Assembly (NCBI GenBank): GCA_963808165.1
Contig: CAWEET010000016.1
Location: 186,001 to 250,000 of the forward strand
DNA from: Thiosocius sp963808165
GTDB lineage: Bacteria; Pseudomonadota; Gammaproteobacteria; Chromatiales; Chromatiaceae
Length of the DNA stretch: 64,000 nucleotides
Direction: 5' to 3'
Part shown: positions 54,577 through 62,842 of the stretch, one piece after another
Numbering within the stretch: position 1 is the stretch's first letter
Layout of the letters: every line of letters begins with the position of its first letter
The notes under the pieces: model-generated
Databases searched by the model: none
Seen by the model: the letters and a program-made list of their open reading frames with translations, nothing else
Told to the model about the DNA's origin: nothing
Translations under genes and position numbers: made by a program

Positions 54577-55239
54577 ATGAAGACACGGTATCTTTCGATT
54601 GCTGCCGCCGCGGCGGCGTCCATGGCCTGGAATGTGGCCGCCCAGAACGTCGAGGTGACCGCACCGGCCGATCCGCCTGCCGCGGCTGCGGAGCAGGCCG
54701 CCGCAACGGTCGACCCGTCGGCGATGCCGCCCGAGCAGGCTGCCGCGTACGCTGGTCCGATGATGTCGCCTGAGCAGATGCAGCAGATGCAGCAGATGCA
54801 CCAGCAGCGCATGGAGATGATGCGCTCGAATACGGCTGCGATGCCGATGATGGGCCGCGGCCGCGGCATGATGGACCCGCAGATGCGCCAACAGATGGAA
54901 GAGATGCGCCGCCAGCACATGCAGCAGATGATGCAGTCGCAGGCCGAGGGCGGGCAGTCCCCGGGGCCGCAGGGGCGGATGATGGGCCCGGGAATGATGC
55001 AGACCATGCCACAGACTTCGGCCGGTCCGGGCGCTAGCGGCGCTGCGGGGATGCCGGGCGGCTGCGGTGGCATGCACGGCGGCATGGGGCACCATGGACA
55101 GGGCGATATGGGCCAACGCCAGGAAATGAAGAAAAAGATGAGGGAGGCGAGGCAGCAGCAATGGCAGGCGATGGAGCAGCGCCTGGCGAATATCGAGGCA
55201 CTGATGCGCGAGATGGTGGAGCTGCAAAAGGCGAAATAA
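54577..55239 (+). CDS. Met/Gln-rich periplasmic protein of unknown function
   Basis: The 220-residue protein has a signal peptide (SIAAAAAASMAWNVAAQ). The middle (about residues 65-130) is extraordinarily rich in Met and Gln, as in SPEQMQQMQQMHQQRMEMMR, and is followed by a Gly/His/Met segment (GGMHGGMGHHGQGDMG). The C-terminal 40 residues form a likely coiled coil ending LMREMVELQKAK. Met/His clusters of this type bind Cu(I) or Ag(I), so a copper-handling role is possible but unproven. AAAGGAGA sits at the right distance before the ATG. No homologue is recognised. Confidence 0.7.
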   Translation: MKTRYLSIAAAAAASMAWNVAAQNVEVTAPADPPAAAAEQAAATVDPSAMPPEQAAAYAGPMMSPEQMQQMQQMHQQRMEMMRSNTAAMPMMGRGRGMMDPQMRQQMEEMRRQHMQQMMQSQAEGGQSPGPQGRMMGPGMMQTMPQTSAGPGASGAAGMPGGCGGMHGGMGHHGQGDMGQRQEMKKKMREARQQQWQAMEQRLANIEALMREMVELQKAK

Positions 55240-55325
55240 CCGCCGCGCGATTCACGGCGGGGCGGCCGGGCCTGATGCGGCCCGCGGTCCTGCCGCTCGG
55301 GCAGGGCGCTGCGGTATGGGGTGGG

Positions 55326-56105
55326 TCAGAACAGGCGGGGCCAGAGGAATCCGGTGCGCCGCTGGAACTCCGCGTATTCCGGGACCGTAGCCAGGAACTT
55401 TCGCTCCTCGATCTTGGCGCGGACCGCCTGAAGGGCGACCGCCAGCCCGAACAGATACAACGCGGCCGGCGTCGCGGCCAGGATGGCCACGCCGAAGATG
55501 TGGATGATCTCGCCAAAATAGAGAGGGTGACGAATGCGGCTGTAGGGGCCGCTCGTCACCAGCTCGCGCACTGCAGTGCGCAACCCGAAAGAAGCCCGCA
55601 GGTGCGCGATCGCCCAAATGCTGAATGCCGCGCCGCACAGGCCGATCAACAGCCCGATCAGGTCCATGTAGAACGGGAAGTCTGGGACCCGTTCGGCCAT
55701 GCTACGCAGAAACGGCGCCGGATAGGCCGGCAGCACGGCGCGGACCTCCGGAGCGAACATCAGCGCGAACCCGACGACCGGGACGAACACGGTTATCAGC
55801 GGGAAGACGTTCTCCCAGAAGCCCTTGGGTCGCTCTCTGGCGCTGCGCCGCACCAGCAGGCTGTAGAACACCAGCGCATCGAACGCAGTGGAGACGATGT
55901 AGTAGGCGAGGTAGGAGAACTGCCCGGTCAGGTAGTAGCTCAGTGCGCCACCCATCGCCTGACGCCGACCATCGTCGCTCAGCAGCTCCCATAGTTGATC
56001 GCTGTCGGCGATGTATCCGATCAGATAGTAGGTCTTGGCGGCGACTACGATCGCGAAGAAGATCAATGGAGCGATGTCGACCCGCCAGTCTTTCTGCGCC
56101 GGCAT
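55326..56105 (-). CDS. ICMT-family multi-pass membrane methyltransferase
   Basis: The 259-residue protein has about six membrane helices and the C-terminal family motif GPYSRIRHPLYFGEIIHIFG followed by EERKFLATVPEYAEFQRRTG. It is larger than the one at 52594-53040, with extra N-terminal helices. Substrate unknown. The start at 56105 marks the beginning of membrane-protein-like sequence; the long upstream extension overlaps the next gene in another frame and is spurious. Confidence 0.78.
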   Translation of the reverse strand: MPAQKDWRVDIAPLIFFAIVVAAKTYYLIGYIADSDQLWELLSDDGRRQAMGGALSYYLTGQFSYLAYYIVSTAFDALVFYSLLVRRSARERPKGFWENVFPLITVFVPVVGFALMFAPEVRAVLPAYPAPFLRSMAERVPDFPFYMDLIGLLIGLCGAAFSIWAIAHLRASFGLRTAVRELVTSGPYSRIRHPLYFGEIIHIFGVAILAATPAALYLFGLAVALQAVRAKIEERKFLATVPEYAEFQRRTGFLWPRLF

Positions 56106-56227
56106 CAGGCGTGTCCTCGATGATGTTGATTCTGCGGAATCGGGCGTTGCGCCAAGCAACGCCGCGCTGCCGTCAGCCTTGATTATGCGCGATCGCCCGT
56201 TGCCTGTCGTACCCTGCGGCCCCAGTC

Positions 56228-57160
56228 CTATCCTCTTGTCGCGGCGCGTCTGAGCCTCGCCTCGACCCTTGCCGCCTCGATCAGCTGATGGTCGATGACG
56301 TGCGGAATCAGTCTGTACGCGGCGGCCAATTCGACCGCCTGGCGACAGGCCTCGGGTTCCAGCCAACGCCTTTGCCGATCGTCGATACCCTGCAGCAGCA
56401 ACAGGCGAGGTGCCTGCCAGGCAAGGTAATCGATTGCCAGGTCGCCCGTCTGCTGGTCTTTCCAGTCGGTCTTCAAGCCGAGCGGGGGAAAGGCGCTGGC
56501 CGGCATTTGTGCTGCCCGGTCGGGCGGATCGATGCGGCGGCCCGTGCCCGACTGCGAGCGCTCGAACCAGGCCTTTTGTTGTCCCGACTGCCGGACCTGC
56601 CGTTCGAGGTGCTCGGCGTGCTGTCGCGGACCCAGGTCGCCGTGCGCCGGGACGCCGAGCGCGGCCAGCGACGGCGAAACGAAGCCGTGCTCCGAGACCC
56701 GCGTCGCCTGCCAGCGGGCAGCGCGGATGTCGGATATCCTGTGCGGGTCTTCGGTGGTCGCCAGCAACGCAATGGGATTGCCCTGGTAGTCCGTCGACCA
56801 GCATTCATAGCGGTCGATCAGTCGAAAAGGCAGTTGCCCGCCGAGTCGCCGGAGTTCGGAGCTCAGCGCCTCGGCGGCGCGGGTCATGCCGCCGATGTCC
56901 ATGACAGGGTTGGCGGGTATCTTATGCAGCCCGCCCTCGGCATCCCACAGGCCAAAATTGAAGAACTGCTCGATTGGCGCGACATCACTGAAACTGCGCC
57001 AGGTATGATCGGGGCGCTGGGTCAGGACCTGGATCTGCCAGATGGTGCCATTGGGGCTGTACGCGCGCGCGCTGCTCGTCTCGACGACCTGCAGCACGCC
57101 TTCGAAAGGATTGACCCGGCGCACCGCATAGAAGCGGGCATCTCCGGCCTCCGGGCTCAC
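56228..57160 (-). CDS. Conserved-looking protein of unknown function (310 residues)
   Basis: I recognise no domain. The protein is soluble, without signal peptide or membrane segments, and rich in Arg/Gln/Trp; WRSFSDVAPIEQFFNFGLWD and ECWSTDYQGNPIALLAT look like structured core. Its ATG overlaps the stop of the 66-residue gene upstream (ATGA), so it is translationally coupled to it and to the methyltransferase. Good reading-frame length and coupling support a real gene. Confidence 0.7.
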   Translation of the reverse strand: MSPEAGDARFYAVRRVNPFEGVLQVVETSSARAYSPNGTIWQIQVLTQRPDHTWRSFSDVAPIEQFFNFGLWDAEGGLHKIPANPVMDIGGMTRAAEALSSELRRLGGQLPFRLIDRYECWSTDYQGNPIALLATTEDPHRISDIRAARWQATRVSEHGFVSPSLAALGVPAHGDLGPRQHAEHLERQVRQSGQQKAWFERSQSGTGRRIDPPDRAAQMPASAFPPLGLKTDWKDQQTGDLAIDYLAWQAPRLLLLQGIDDRQRRWLEPEACRQAVELAAAYRLIPHVIDHQLIEAARVEARLRRAATRG

Positions 57161-57357
57161 CGACGGACCTGTTCCAGCTTGTGCCGCAGCGCCTCGACCA
57201 GCTGGTAGGCACCCGCCTGAAGCTCGGGGTCGAGTGCGTCCATCAGGTACTCGACATCGTCGAGCGCCGATTCGATCTCAGCGCGCGTGGTCAATTGATC
57301 GAGTCGCCCGGCCAACTGCTGCATCCAGGCGATCGCATCGATCCCCTCCGGGTTCAC
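57157..57357 (-). CDS. Small helical protein (66 residues) in a coupled operon
   Basis: The GTG start overlaps the methyltransferase stop (GTGA), and its TGA overlaps the ATG of the 310-residue gene. The product is acidic and predicted all-helical (AWMQQLAGRLDQLTTRAEIE, LVEALRHKLEQVRR). No family is recognised. The two four-base overlaps are strong evidence that it is translated. It may bridge or regulate its two neighbours. Confidence 0.65.
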   Translation of the reverse strand: MNPEGIDAIAWMQQLAGRLDQLTTRAEIESALDDVEYLMDALDPELQAGAYQLVEALRHKLEQVRR

Positions 57358-58634
57358 GCGCGGCTACCCCAGACCGCGAAGACCGGGTCGCTGTCGTCCA
57401 GACGGTCGGCGTATTTGTCGTCAGCGGGGCGGGGCAGGCCGCGTATCGACCAGGTCTCCAGGTCGCCGAACAGGCCGTCGCGCAGGAAATATTCCAGCAC
57501 CATCCCGGGCCGCTCGAACTCGTGCATGCCTTCCCAGGCGCGAATCACCTTGGGTGGGAACCAGCGGTTGGAGAAGGTGACGACGAAGCGGCCGCCCGGG
57601 CGCAGCACCCGGGCCACCTCGGCAAACACTTCGAATGGCTTCACCAGATACTCGACCGACAGGCTGCAGATCACCGCATCGAATTCTGCATCGCCGTAGG
57701 GCAGGGTTGGGTTCAGATTGAGGTCGTGCACCCGCTGTTCGGCAAACAGTGGGTTGGCCGCCAGTTCTTCGCCGTTCATGCCGAGGCCGACGACTTCACC
57801 GAGATTGTGCTCTGCGGACAGGTGCGATTCCCAACTCGCCATCAGGTCGAGTACGCGTCCGCCGGACGGCAGCAGACGCTCGTAGAGTTTGGCTATCTGT
57901 GCCGAGGCGGTCTTGTCGACATGTGAGACCAGGCGGGGCATTGCGTAGAAGCCTGCGTCCGCCTCGCCGGCTACACGCGCGAACGGGATGTCCTGCCAGA
58001 AGTCGGTCGGCTGGCCGCGCCACCGCGCCTGCATGCCCGGGCCGTTCAGCGTTACCATCTCGGCGACGTCGTTGCAGCTGCCGCCATGTTCCTCGCGGGC
58101 GGCCCAGATGTCGAGGATGCGCACGCTCAGGTCGAGTGCCTTGTCGGCCAGCGGGTTGTTCAGGTCGCAGCCGATCATGTCGTCGCTGACACCGCAGACG
58201 CGGAACGGCAGGACCTCCTCGGGAAATATGCCCCGCGAGCCGCCGATGAAGGCACGCGGATAGAAACGTCCGCTGCGAGGTTCGACGTAATTGTTGCTGC
58301 GCAACCCGCGGTGGAACGCGCGCTGACTCAGATTGAAGCATAGGTCCGGCTGGTACGGCACGATCAGCTCGCCGGCGCCGAAGCTGCGTCGGGCGACATG
58401 GTTGACCGGTTTGTCCATCAGTTCCGGTTCCAGTTCGAATGGCAGGATGTCCCGCCACAGGTTGAGCTTGGGCGCGACCAGTTGATCGTTGTGCCGGGCA
58501 TGTTCGCTTTGCCACTGCAGGCCGAAGGCCATGGCGCACATCGCATGACCATCGGTTCGATCCAGCGATTCGACCTGGCCGCTATCGTCGTCGGCCAGTT
58601 CGAATCCGATCAGCGCTTCGTTTATGTCGTTCAT
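57354..58634 (-). CDS. FKBP/SlyD-like domain fused to a SAM-dependent methyltransferase
   Basis: The 426-residue protein ends with a class I methyltransferase domain (about 240-426): GGRVLDLMASWESHLSAEHN binds SAM, then DAVICSLSVEYLVKPFEVFA and LRPGGRFVVTFSN. The N-terminal half contains FPEEVLPFRVCGVSDDMIGC and DLNNPLADKALDLSVRILDI, which resemble the flap and D-x-NHPLAGK block of SlyD-like FKBP prolyl isomerases in degenerate form. That part of the call is tentative. The start at 58634 has GGGGGAGAG upstream. It is the first gene of a translationally coupled three-gene unit. Confidence 0.75.
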   Translation of the reverse strand: MNDINEALIGFELADDDSGQVESLDRTDGHAMCAMAFGLQWQSEHARHNDQLVAPKLNLWRDILPFELEPELMDKPVNHVARRSFGAGELIVPYQPDLCFNLSQRAFHRGLRSNNYVEPRSGRFYPRAFIGGSRGIFPEEVLPFRVCGVSDDMIGCDLNNPLADKALDLSVRILDIWAAREEHGGSCNDVAEMVTLNGPGMQARWRGQPTDFWQDIPFARVAGEADAGFYAMPRLVSHVDKTASAQIAKLYERLLPSGGRVLDLMASWESHLSAEHNLGEVVGLGMNGEELAANPLFAEQRVHDLNLNPTLPYGDAEFDAVICSLSVEYLVKPFEVFAEVARVLRPGGRFVVTFSNRWFPPKVIRAWEGMHEFERPGMVLEYFLRDGLFGDLETWSIRGLPRPADDKYADRLDDSDPVFAVWGSRA

Positions 58635-58696
58635 CGCTCTCCCCCGCAATTCCCTATGATGGCGGCGAAGTGTGCAACGTGGGCGGCAAATATTAC

Positions 58697-60208
58697 CTAG
58701 GCACATTGCAGGGTGAATCCCGCGGCCGCGAGGTAATCCGCTTCACGGGCGATCTCGGTTTCGGTCAAGGGATGCCCTGCGAGCCAGCCGTCGGGGAATT
58801 CGACCCGCATTTCCGCATTGCCGACTGAGACTTTCATCGGTGGTTTTCGACTGCCGCCGCGGCCGCGGTGCATCAGCACCGCGAGGCGCAGCAGGACTGC
58901 CAGACGCTTGGCAAATGCGACCGTATCCGGCGGCAGACCGGCAAACCGCTCGTCATCGAACCTGCGCCGATGGACCTGCACCAGGGCTGCGAGCACCGCC
59001 TGCTGCTGCCGGGTGAACCCGGGCAGGTCAGCGTTGGCCAGGATGTAGGCGCCATGCCTGTGAAAGCCGTTGTGCGAGATGACCAGGCCTATCTCGTGCA
59101 GCCGGCTGGCCCAGTTGAGCATCAACTCGTGCTCGGGGTCGCTAAGATCCCAGGCTTCCTCGACCTGCCGCAGCAGTGCGCGCGCCGTTGTCGCAACGCG
59201 ATTGGCCTGCTTGCGGTCGATTCCGAAGCGCCGAGTCACTGCCTGGACCGTGGAGTCGCGCACATCGCTGTGCTGGATATACCCCACCAGTTCGTACAGT
59301 AGGCCCTCGCGCAGGGCCAGGTCGGAGACCTGCATATGGCGTATGTCGAGCGCCTTGAACACAGCGCTCAGGACCGCAACACCGCCGGCGAACACCGGTC
59401 GTCGGTCGTCCGTCAGCCCCTCGAGCTTCAGGTTGTCGATATGGCCGGCCGCGACTAGCGCGCGGCGCAGTTTTTTCAGCGCAGATCGGCTGATGCCCTC
59501 ATCGCTCCAGCCGTTGGCGGCCGCGACCCGTTCGATCGCCTTGATGGTGCCGGAACTGCCGACCACCGTATTCCACTGGCCGGCATAAAACATCCGGCGT
59601 ACCGGGCGCAGTTCGACGCGACCCGCCAGCACGGCCTGTTCCATCGCCAGATTACTGATCTTGCCTCCGGCGAAAAAACGTCCGGTCATGCTGACGCAGC
59701 CCATGAACAGGCTCTCGCGCTCGCGTGCATCCAGGCCCTTGCCCAGGATCAGCTCGGTGCTGCCACCACCGATATCCACCACCAGGCGGGTCTCATCCCC
59801 GGCCGCCAGTCCGTGTGCCACGCCCAGGTAGACCAGCCGGGCCTCCTCACGGCCACCGATGATCTCGATCGGGTGGCCGAGCGCATCTTCGGCGGCCCGC
59901 AGAAAGGCCCCGCCGTCGCGGATCTGGCGCATGGTGTTGGTGCCCACGGCGCGTACTGCGTGATGTGGCAATGCGCGCAGGCGCTGGCCCATTTGCGAAA
60001 GGCTCTCCAGGGCGCGTGCCCAGGCTTCGTGGCTCAGCGTCTTGTCCGGCATCAGGCCGCCGCCCAGGCGCACGGCGTCTCGCAGGCGATCGACGATGAC
60101 CAGTTGCTTGTTGTCGAGCTTGCCGACGATCATGTGGAAGCTGTTGGATCCGAGGTCGACGGCGGCGACGGTCTCGGGCGGTTTTGGTTTGCTCTTGACT
60201 TCGTTCAT
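58697..60208 (-). CDS. ppx: Exopolyphosphatase (Ppx/GppA family)
   Basis: The product removes phosphate from the ends of polyphosphate, or hydrolyses pppGpp. The 503-residue protein has the two actin-like domains (AVDLGSNSFHMIVGK, VVDIGGGSTELILGKG, VVGSSGTIKAIERVA) and a C-terminal HD-like domain (MLNWASRLHEIGLVISHNG). Length and layout favour Ppx over the shorter GppA, but the split is not certain. ATG at 60208 starts the conserved part. Confidence 0.9.
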   Translation of the reverse strand: MNEVKSKPKPPETVAAVDLGSNSFHMIVGKLDNKQLVIVDRLRDAVRLGGGLMPDKTLSHEAWARALESLSQMGQRLRALPHHAVRAVGTNTMRQIRDGGAFLRAAEDALGHPIEIIGGREEARLVYLGVAHGLAAGDETRLVVDIGGGSTELILGKGLDARERESLFMGCVSMTGRFFAGGKISNLAMEQAVLAGRVELRPVRRMFYAGQWNTVVGSSGTIKAIERVAAANGWSDEGISRSALKKLRRALVAAGHIDNLKLEGLTDDRRPVFAGGVAVLSAVFKALDIRHMQVSDLALREGLLYELVGYIQHSDVRDSTVQAVTRRFGIDRKQANRVATTARALLRQVEEAWDLSDPEHELMLNWASRLHEIGLVISHNGFHRHGAYILANADLPGFTRQQQAVLAALVQVHRRRFDDERFAGLPPDTVAFAKRLAVLLRLAVLMHRGRGGSRKPPMKVSVGNAEMRVEFPDGWLAGHPLTETEIAREADYLAAAGFTLQCA

Positions 60209-60502
60209 GCCCGGGTAGGGGAGACGCTTTGCAGGTGCGGCAATGCTAACCCGGCGGAGTCGCGGAGGCGACCGCCAATGCCGCACCGAAAGCGGTATGC
60301 CTGGCTTGTTCGCCGCAGACCCGGACGGATGGCCCAACCTGCACGTCTCACCGATTTCTCACTGCGGAAGCCGATCCACCCGGCTCTGACGCGACGTACT
60401 CGCTTCAGCCTCAGCCGGTTCGACGCCGTCTTGACCGCGTTTCGCTGCGTGCACCGCGCCACAGCGGTGCCTCGATGCCCGCGCAAAGAAAACCGCTGGC
60501 AC
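60209..60502. other. Gap between ppx and the CAP-domain gene
   Basis: No gene is supported. A hairpin (GGCG-GTCGC with GCGAC-CGCC) lies at 60253-60276. A long frame crosses this gap from inside ppx but lacks protein character before about 60503. Confidence 0.4.
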
Positions 60503-62203
60503 ATGCAGGCTGGGTGGCCGGTGGCGAGCGGGTTATCCTTGGTACAAAGAGAACTCTTGACCCGGCCCGTGCATTATCCCCGTTGCTGCATCCTGCTGTT
60601 GCTGTGCGCCAGCTGCGGCGCCACCTTTGGTGGTGCCGAGTTCGATCAGGTCAACCGGCTGCGCAGTCAGGCTGGCCTGCCAATGCTGCAGCAGGACAGT
60701 CGTCTGGCGCAGGCAGCCGCGCTGCATGCCCGCTATCTGGATCGTCATCGCGACCCGGCACAGAGTGGACAGGGCGTGTCGGCACACACCCAGCAGCCCG
60801 GCGACGAGGGTTTCAGCGGCGAGGACCCGGCCGACCGGGTGCTGGCTGCCGGCTATCCGCACCGCGAGGTGCTGGAGAATGTCAGCATGGGTTACCGTGA
60901 TGCGGATAGCGCGATCGACGGTCTGATGAGCGCGATCTACCACCGACTGACCTTCCTCGATCTCGAAGCCGATCAACTCGGCGTGGCCGTGGGTGAGCGC
61001 TCGCGGGTTTTTCTGCTCGGACGCAGCGACCTTGCGCAGCTGTGCGACTTGCCGCCACCGGAGGCGCTGTATCGCACGCCGGCGGATTGTCTCGGTCAAC
61101 CCATGACGGGAGCCCATTACGACAAGCTGTGCGACGGTCTGCCGCCCGAAGCAATGTACCGCGCCGCCCATCCGGTCGCCTGCCCAAACGGGGTGCGCCT
61201 GGATGCGGACTACATGGCCGACGTGTGTGAACGGCCACCCCGCGCCGCCCGGTTTCGCGGTCACGGGCGTTACTACATGCCCTGCGACAGCGATACCCGG
61301 ATCGATGCCAAGTGGTTCGAAGGGCTGTGTGAGGGTCAAAGGGAAGGGGCCGTGTACGCCGACAGCGGTACTTACTACGAGATTTGTGAAGGCGCGCTCC
61401 GCGTTCGTGCCGAATGGCTGGAGGCGCATTGTGCCTCGCTGCCGGCCGGCGCCTCGTACACCGACTCCGGGCGATATCGCCTTCCGTGCAGTTCGGCGAC
61501 CGAGGTGCGGGTCGAGTATCTGGATGCACTCGATGCAGCCAGCCGCCAGGCCGCCCCCGACGTGGTGTTGTGGCCGCCGGAGGGTGCTGCCGATATTCCG
61601 CCGGCATTCTTTATCGAACAGCCGGACCCAGTGCCGGATCTCTCACTGGCCGGTTACCCGGTGTCGATCCAGTTTCACCCTGAGTTCGCAGCGCAGGTGC
61701 GCCTGGAGGCATTTGATTTGTTCCTGCGCGAGGGTGAGGCCTTCACGCCTGTCGAGGCAACGCGTCTGCTCGACCGCGACAGCGACCCCAATCAACTGCT
61801 GTCAGAGCACGAATTCGCTCTGTTTCCGCTGGAGCGCCTGGCCTGGGGCCGCGAGTACCTGGCAAAGGTGGCCGCACGGGTGGATGGGGTAACACATCAG
61901 TTCGCCTGGTCTTTCACGACCCAGGGTGTCGGTACCCCGGTGTTGACCGCCGCCGCCGCGCAGCAGGCCTTCACCGTGCGCAGCGGCGTGGAGTATCTGC
62001 TGTACGTGCCGCCGCAGACGCAAAGGCCGCATACTGTGTTGACGACGCGTACCGAGCACTTGCGAGGCAACCAGGTGATAATCGAGGTGGTCGATCCAAA
62101 CACGCTGCGGCTGCGCGTCGAGGCACGTCTGTGTGACCGGATTCGCTTGCGTTTCGATGGCGGCCGCGTCGTGGAACTTGTCCCTGACGGTTGCGCGGGT
62201 TAG
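60503..62203 (+). CDS. CAP/SCP-domain lipoprotein with five Cys repeats
   Basis: The 566-residue protein appears exported: ILLLLCASC is a likely lipobox, so true starts could be ATG 60503, TTG 60557 or GTG 60569. A CAP (SCP/PR1-like) domain follows with FDQVNRLRSQAGLPMLQQDS, SAHTQQPGDEGFSG and LENVSMGYRDADSAIDGLM. Then come five tandem units of about 34 residues, each opening with [LV/H]C and holding a second Cys (for example LCDGLPPEAMYR...ACPNG, VCERPPRAARFR...MPCDSD). The last 200 residues are beta-rich. Bacterial CAP proteins are envelope-associated and of unknown activity. The repeat is not one I recognise. Confidence 0.78.
   Translation: MQAGWPVASGLSLVQRELLTRPVHYPRCCILLLLCASCGATFGGAEFDQVNRLRSQAGLPMLQQDSRLAQAAALHARYLDRHRDPAQSGQGVSAHTQQPGDEGFSGEDPADRVLAAGYPHREVLENVSMGYRDADSAIDGLMSAIYHRLTFLDLEADQLGVAVGERSRVFLLGRSDLAQLCDLPPPEALYRTPADCLGQPMTGAHYDKLCDGLPPEAMYRAAHPVACPNGVRLDADYMADVCERPPRAARFRGHGRYYMPCDSDTRIDAKWFEGLCEGQREGAVYADSGTYYEICEGALRVRAEWLEAHCASLPAGASYTDSGRYRLPCSSATEVRVEYLDALDAASRQAAPDVVLWPPEGAADIPPAFFIEQPDPVPDLSLAGYPVSIQFHPEFAAQVRLEAFDLFLREGEAFTPVEATRLLDRDSDPNQLLSEHEFALFPLERLAWGREYLAKVAARVDGVTHQFAWSFTTQGVGTPVLTAAAAQQAFTVRSGVEYLLYVPPQTQRPHTVLTTRTEHLRGNQVIIEVVDPNTLRLRVEARLCDRIRLRFDGGRVVELVPDGCAG
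61036..61530 (+). repeat. Five tandem about 34-residue Cys-containing repeat units (coding)
   Basis: Within the CAP-domain protein the pattern C-x-x-x-P-x-x-A-x-[YF]-x(5)-[YG]-x(2)-x-C-x(6)-[RV]-x-[DR]-x-x-[YWF] recurs five times. Units share layout more than sequence, so they diverged some time ago. Two cysteines per unit suggest disulfides in an exported stalk. Confidence 0.6.
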
Positions 62204-62257
62204 GCCAGAGGCCAACAGTCTGGCTGTTATGATGCAGAAAACCGGTTTGGGTGGTCG

Positions 62258-62830
62258 ATGAAATTTTGCAGCATCTGTGGCGAAGCGGTTCGGATCGGTG
62301 TCCCCGAGGGCGACAACCGGCCACGTCATATCTGCGATGCCTGCGGCACCGTCCACTACCACAATCCCAAGGTGGTGGCCGGCTGTATCGCGAGCTGGGA
62401 CGACCGAATCCTGATGTGTCGGCGTGCGATCGAGCCGCGGCATGGTCTTTGGACCGTGCCGGCAGGCTTTATGGAGAATGGTGAGACGACCTACCAGGCC
62501 GCGCTGCGCGAAACGCTCGAGGAAGCGAACGCACGGGTCGCGGTCGACGATCTGTTCGTCACCGTAAACCTGCCGCATATCAACCAGGTTTATATGCTGT
62601 TTCGCGGCCACCTGCTGGACATCGATTTCGCGCCGGGCGCGGAGAGTCTGGAGGTTGAACTGATGTCCGAGGGTGACATCCCCTGGGAGCAGATGGCCTT
62701 CCCGACCGTGAGCGAGGCGCTGCGCCTGTTCTTCGCCGACCGGGCACGCGGTGCATTCGTCGTCCACATGCTTGACATCGTGCGTGAAGACGGCGCGCCG
62801 GGGCGCTACAGCGTCCGCACAATCAGTTGA
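62258..62830 (+). CDS. Nudix hydrolase with N-terminal zinc ribbon
   Basis: The 190-residue protein opens with a zinc ribbon (CSICGEAV...CDAC) and has a Nudix domain: VPAGFMENGETTYQAALRETLEEANARV. Compared with the consensus GX5EX7REUXEEXGU, the final G is N. The catalytic Glu residues are kept. The family is the YfcD/NudC-like group hydrolysing nucleotide diphosphate derivatives such as NADH or ADP-ribose; the substrate is not fixed by sequence. It is convergent with the NYN gene. Confidence 0.87.
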   Translation: MKFCSICGEAVRIGVPEGDNRPRHICDACGTVHYHNPKVVAGCIASWDDRILMCRRAIEPRHGLWTVPAGFMENGETTYQAALRETLEEANARVAVDDLFVTVNLPHINQVYMLFRGHLLDIDFAPGAESLEVELMSEGDIPWEQMAFPTVSEALRLFFADRARGAFVVHMLDIVREDGAPGRYSVRTIS

Positions 62831-62842
62831 CCAGGGCGCGCT

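Noticed and set aside
56106..56804. Upstream extension of the ICMT-family gene
   Set aside because: It overlaps the coupled 310-residue gene in another frame and is Arg/Pro/Gly-rich noise.
59813..60502. Long N-terminal extension of the CAP-domain gene
   Set aside because: It overlaps ppx on the other strand and gives Arg/His-rich sequence before the signal peptide.
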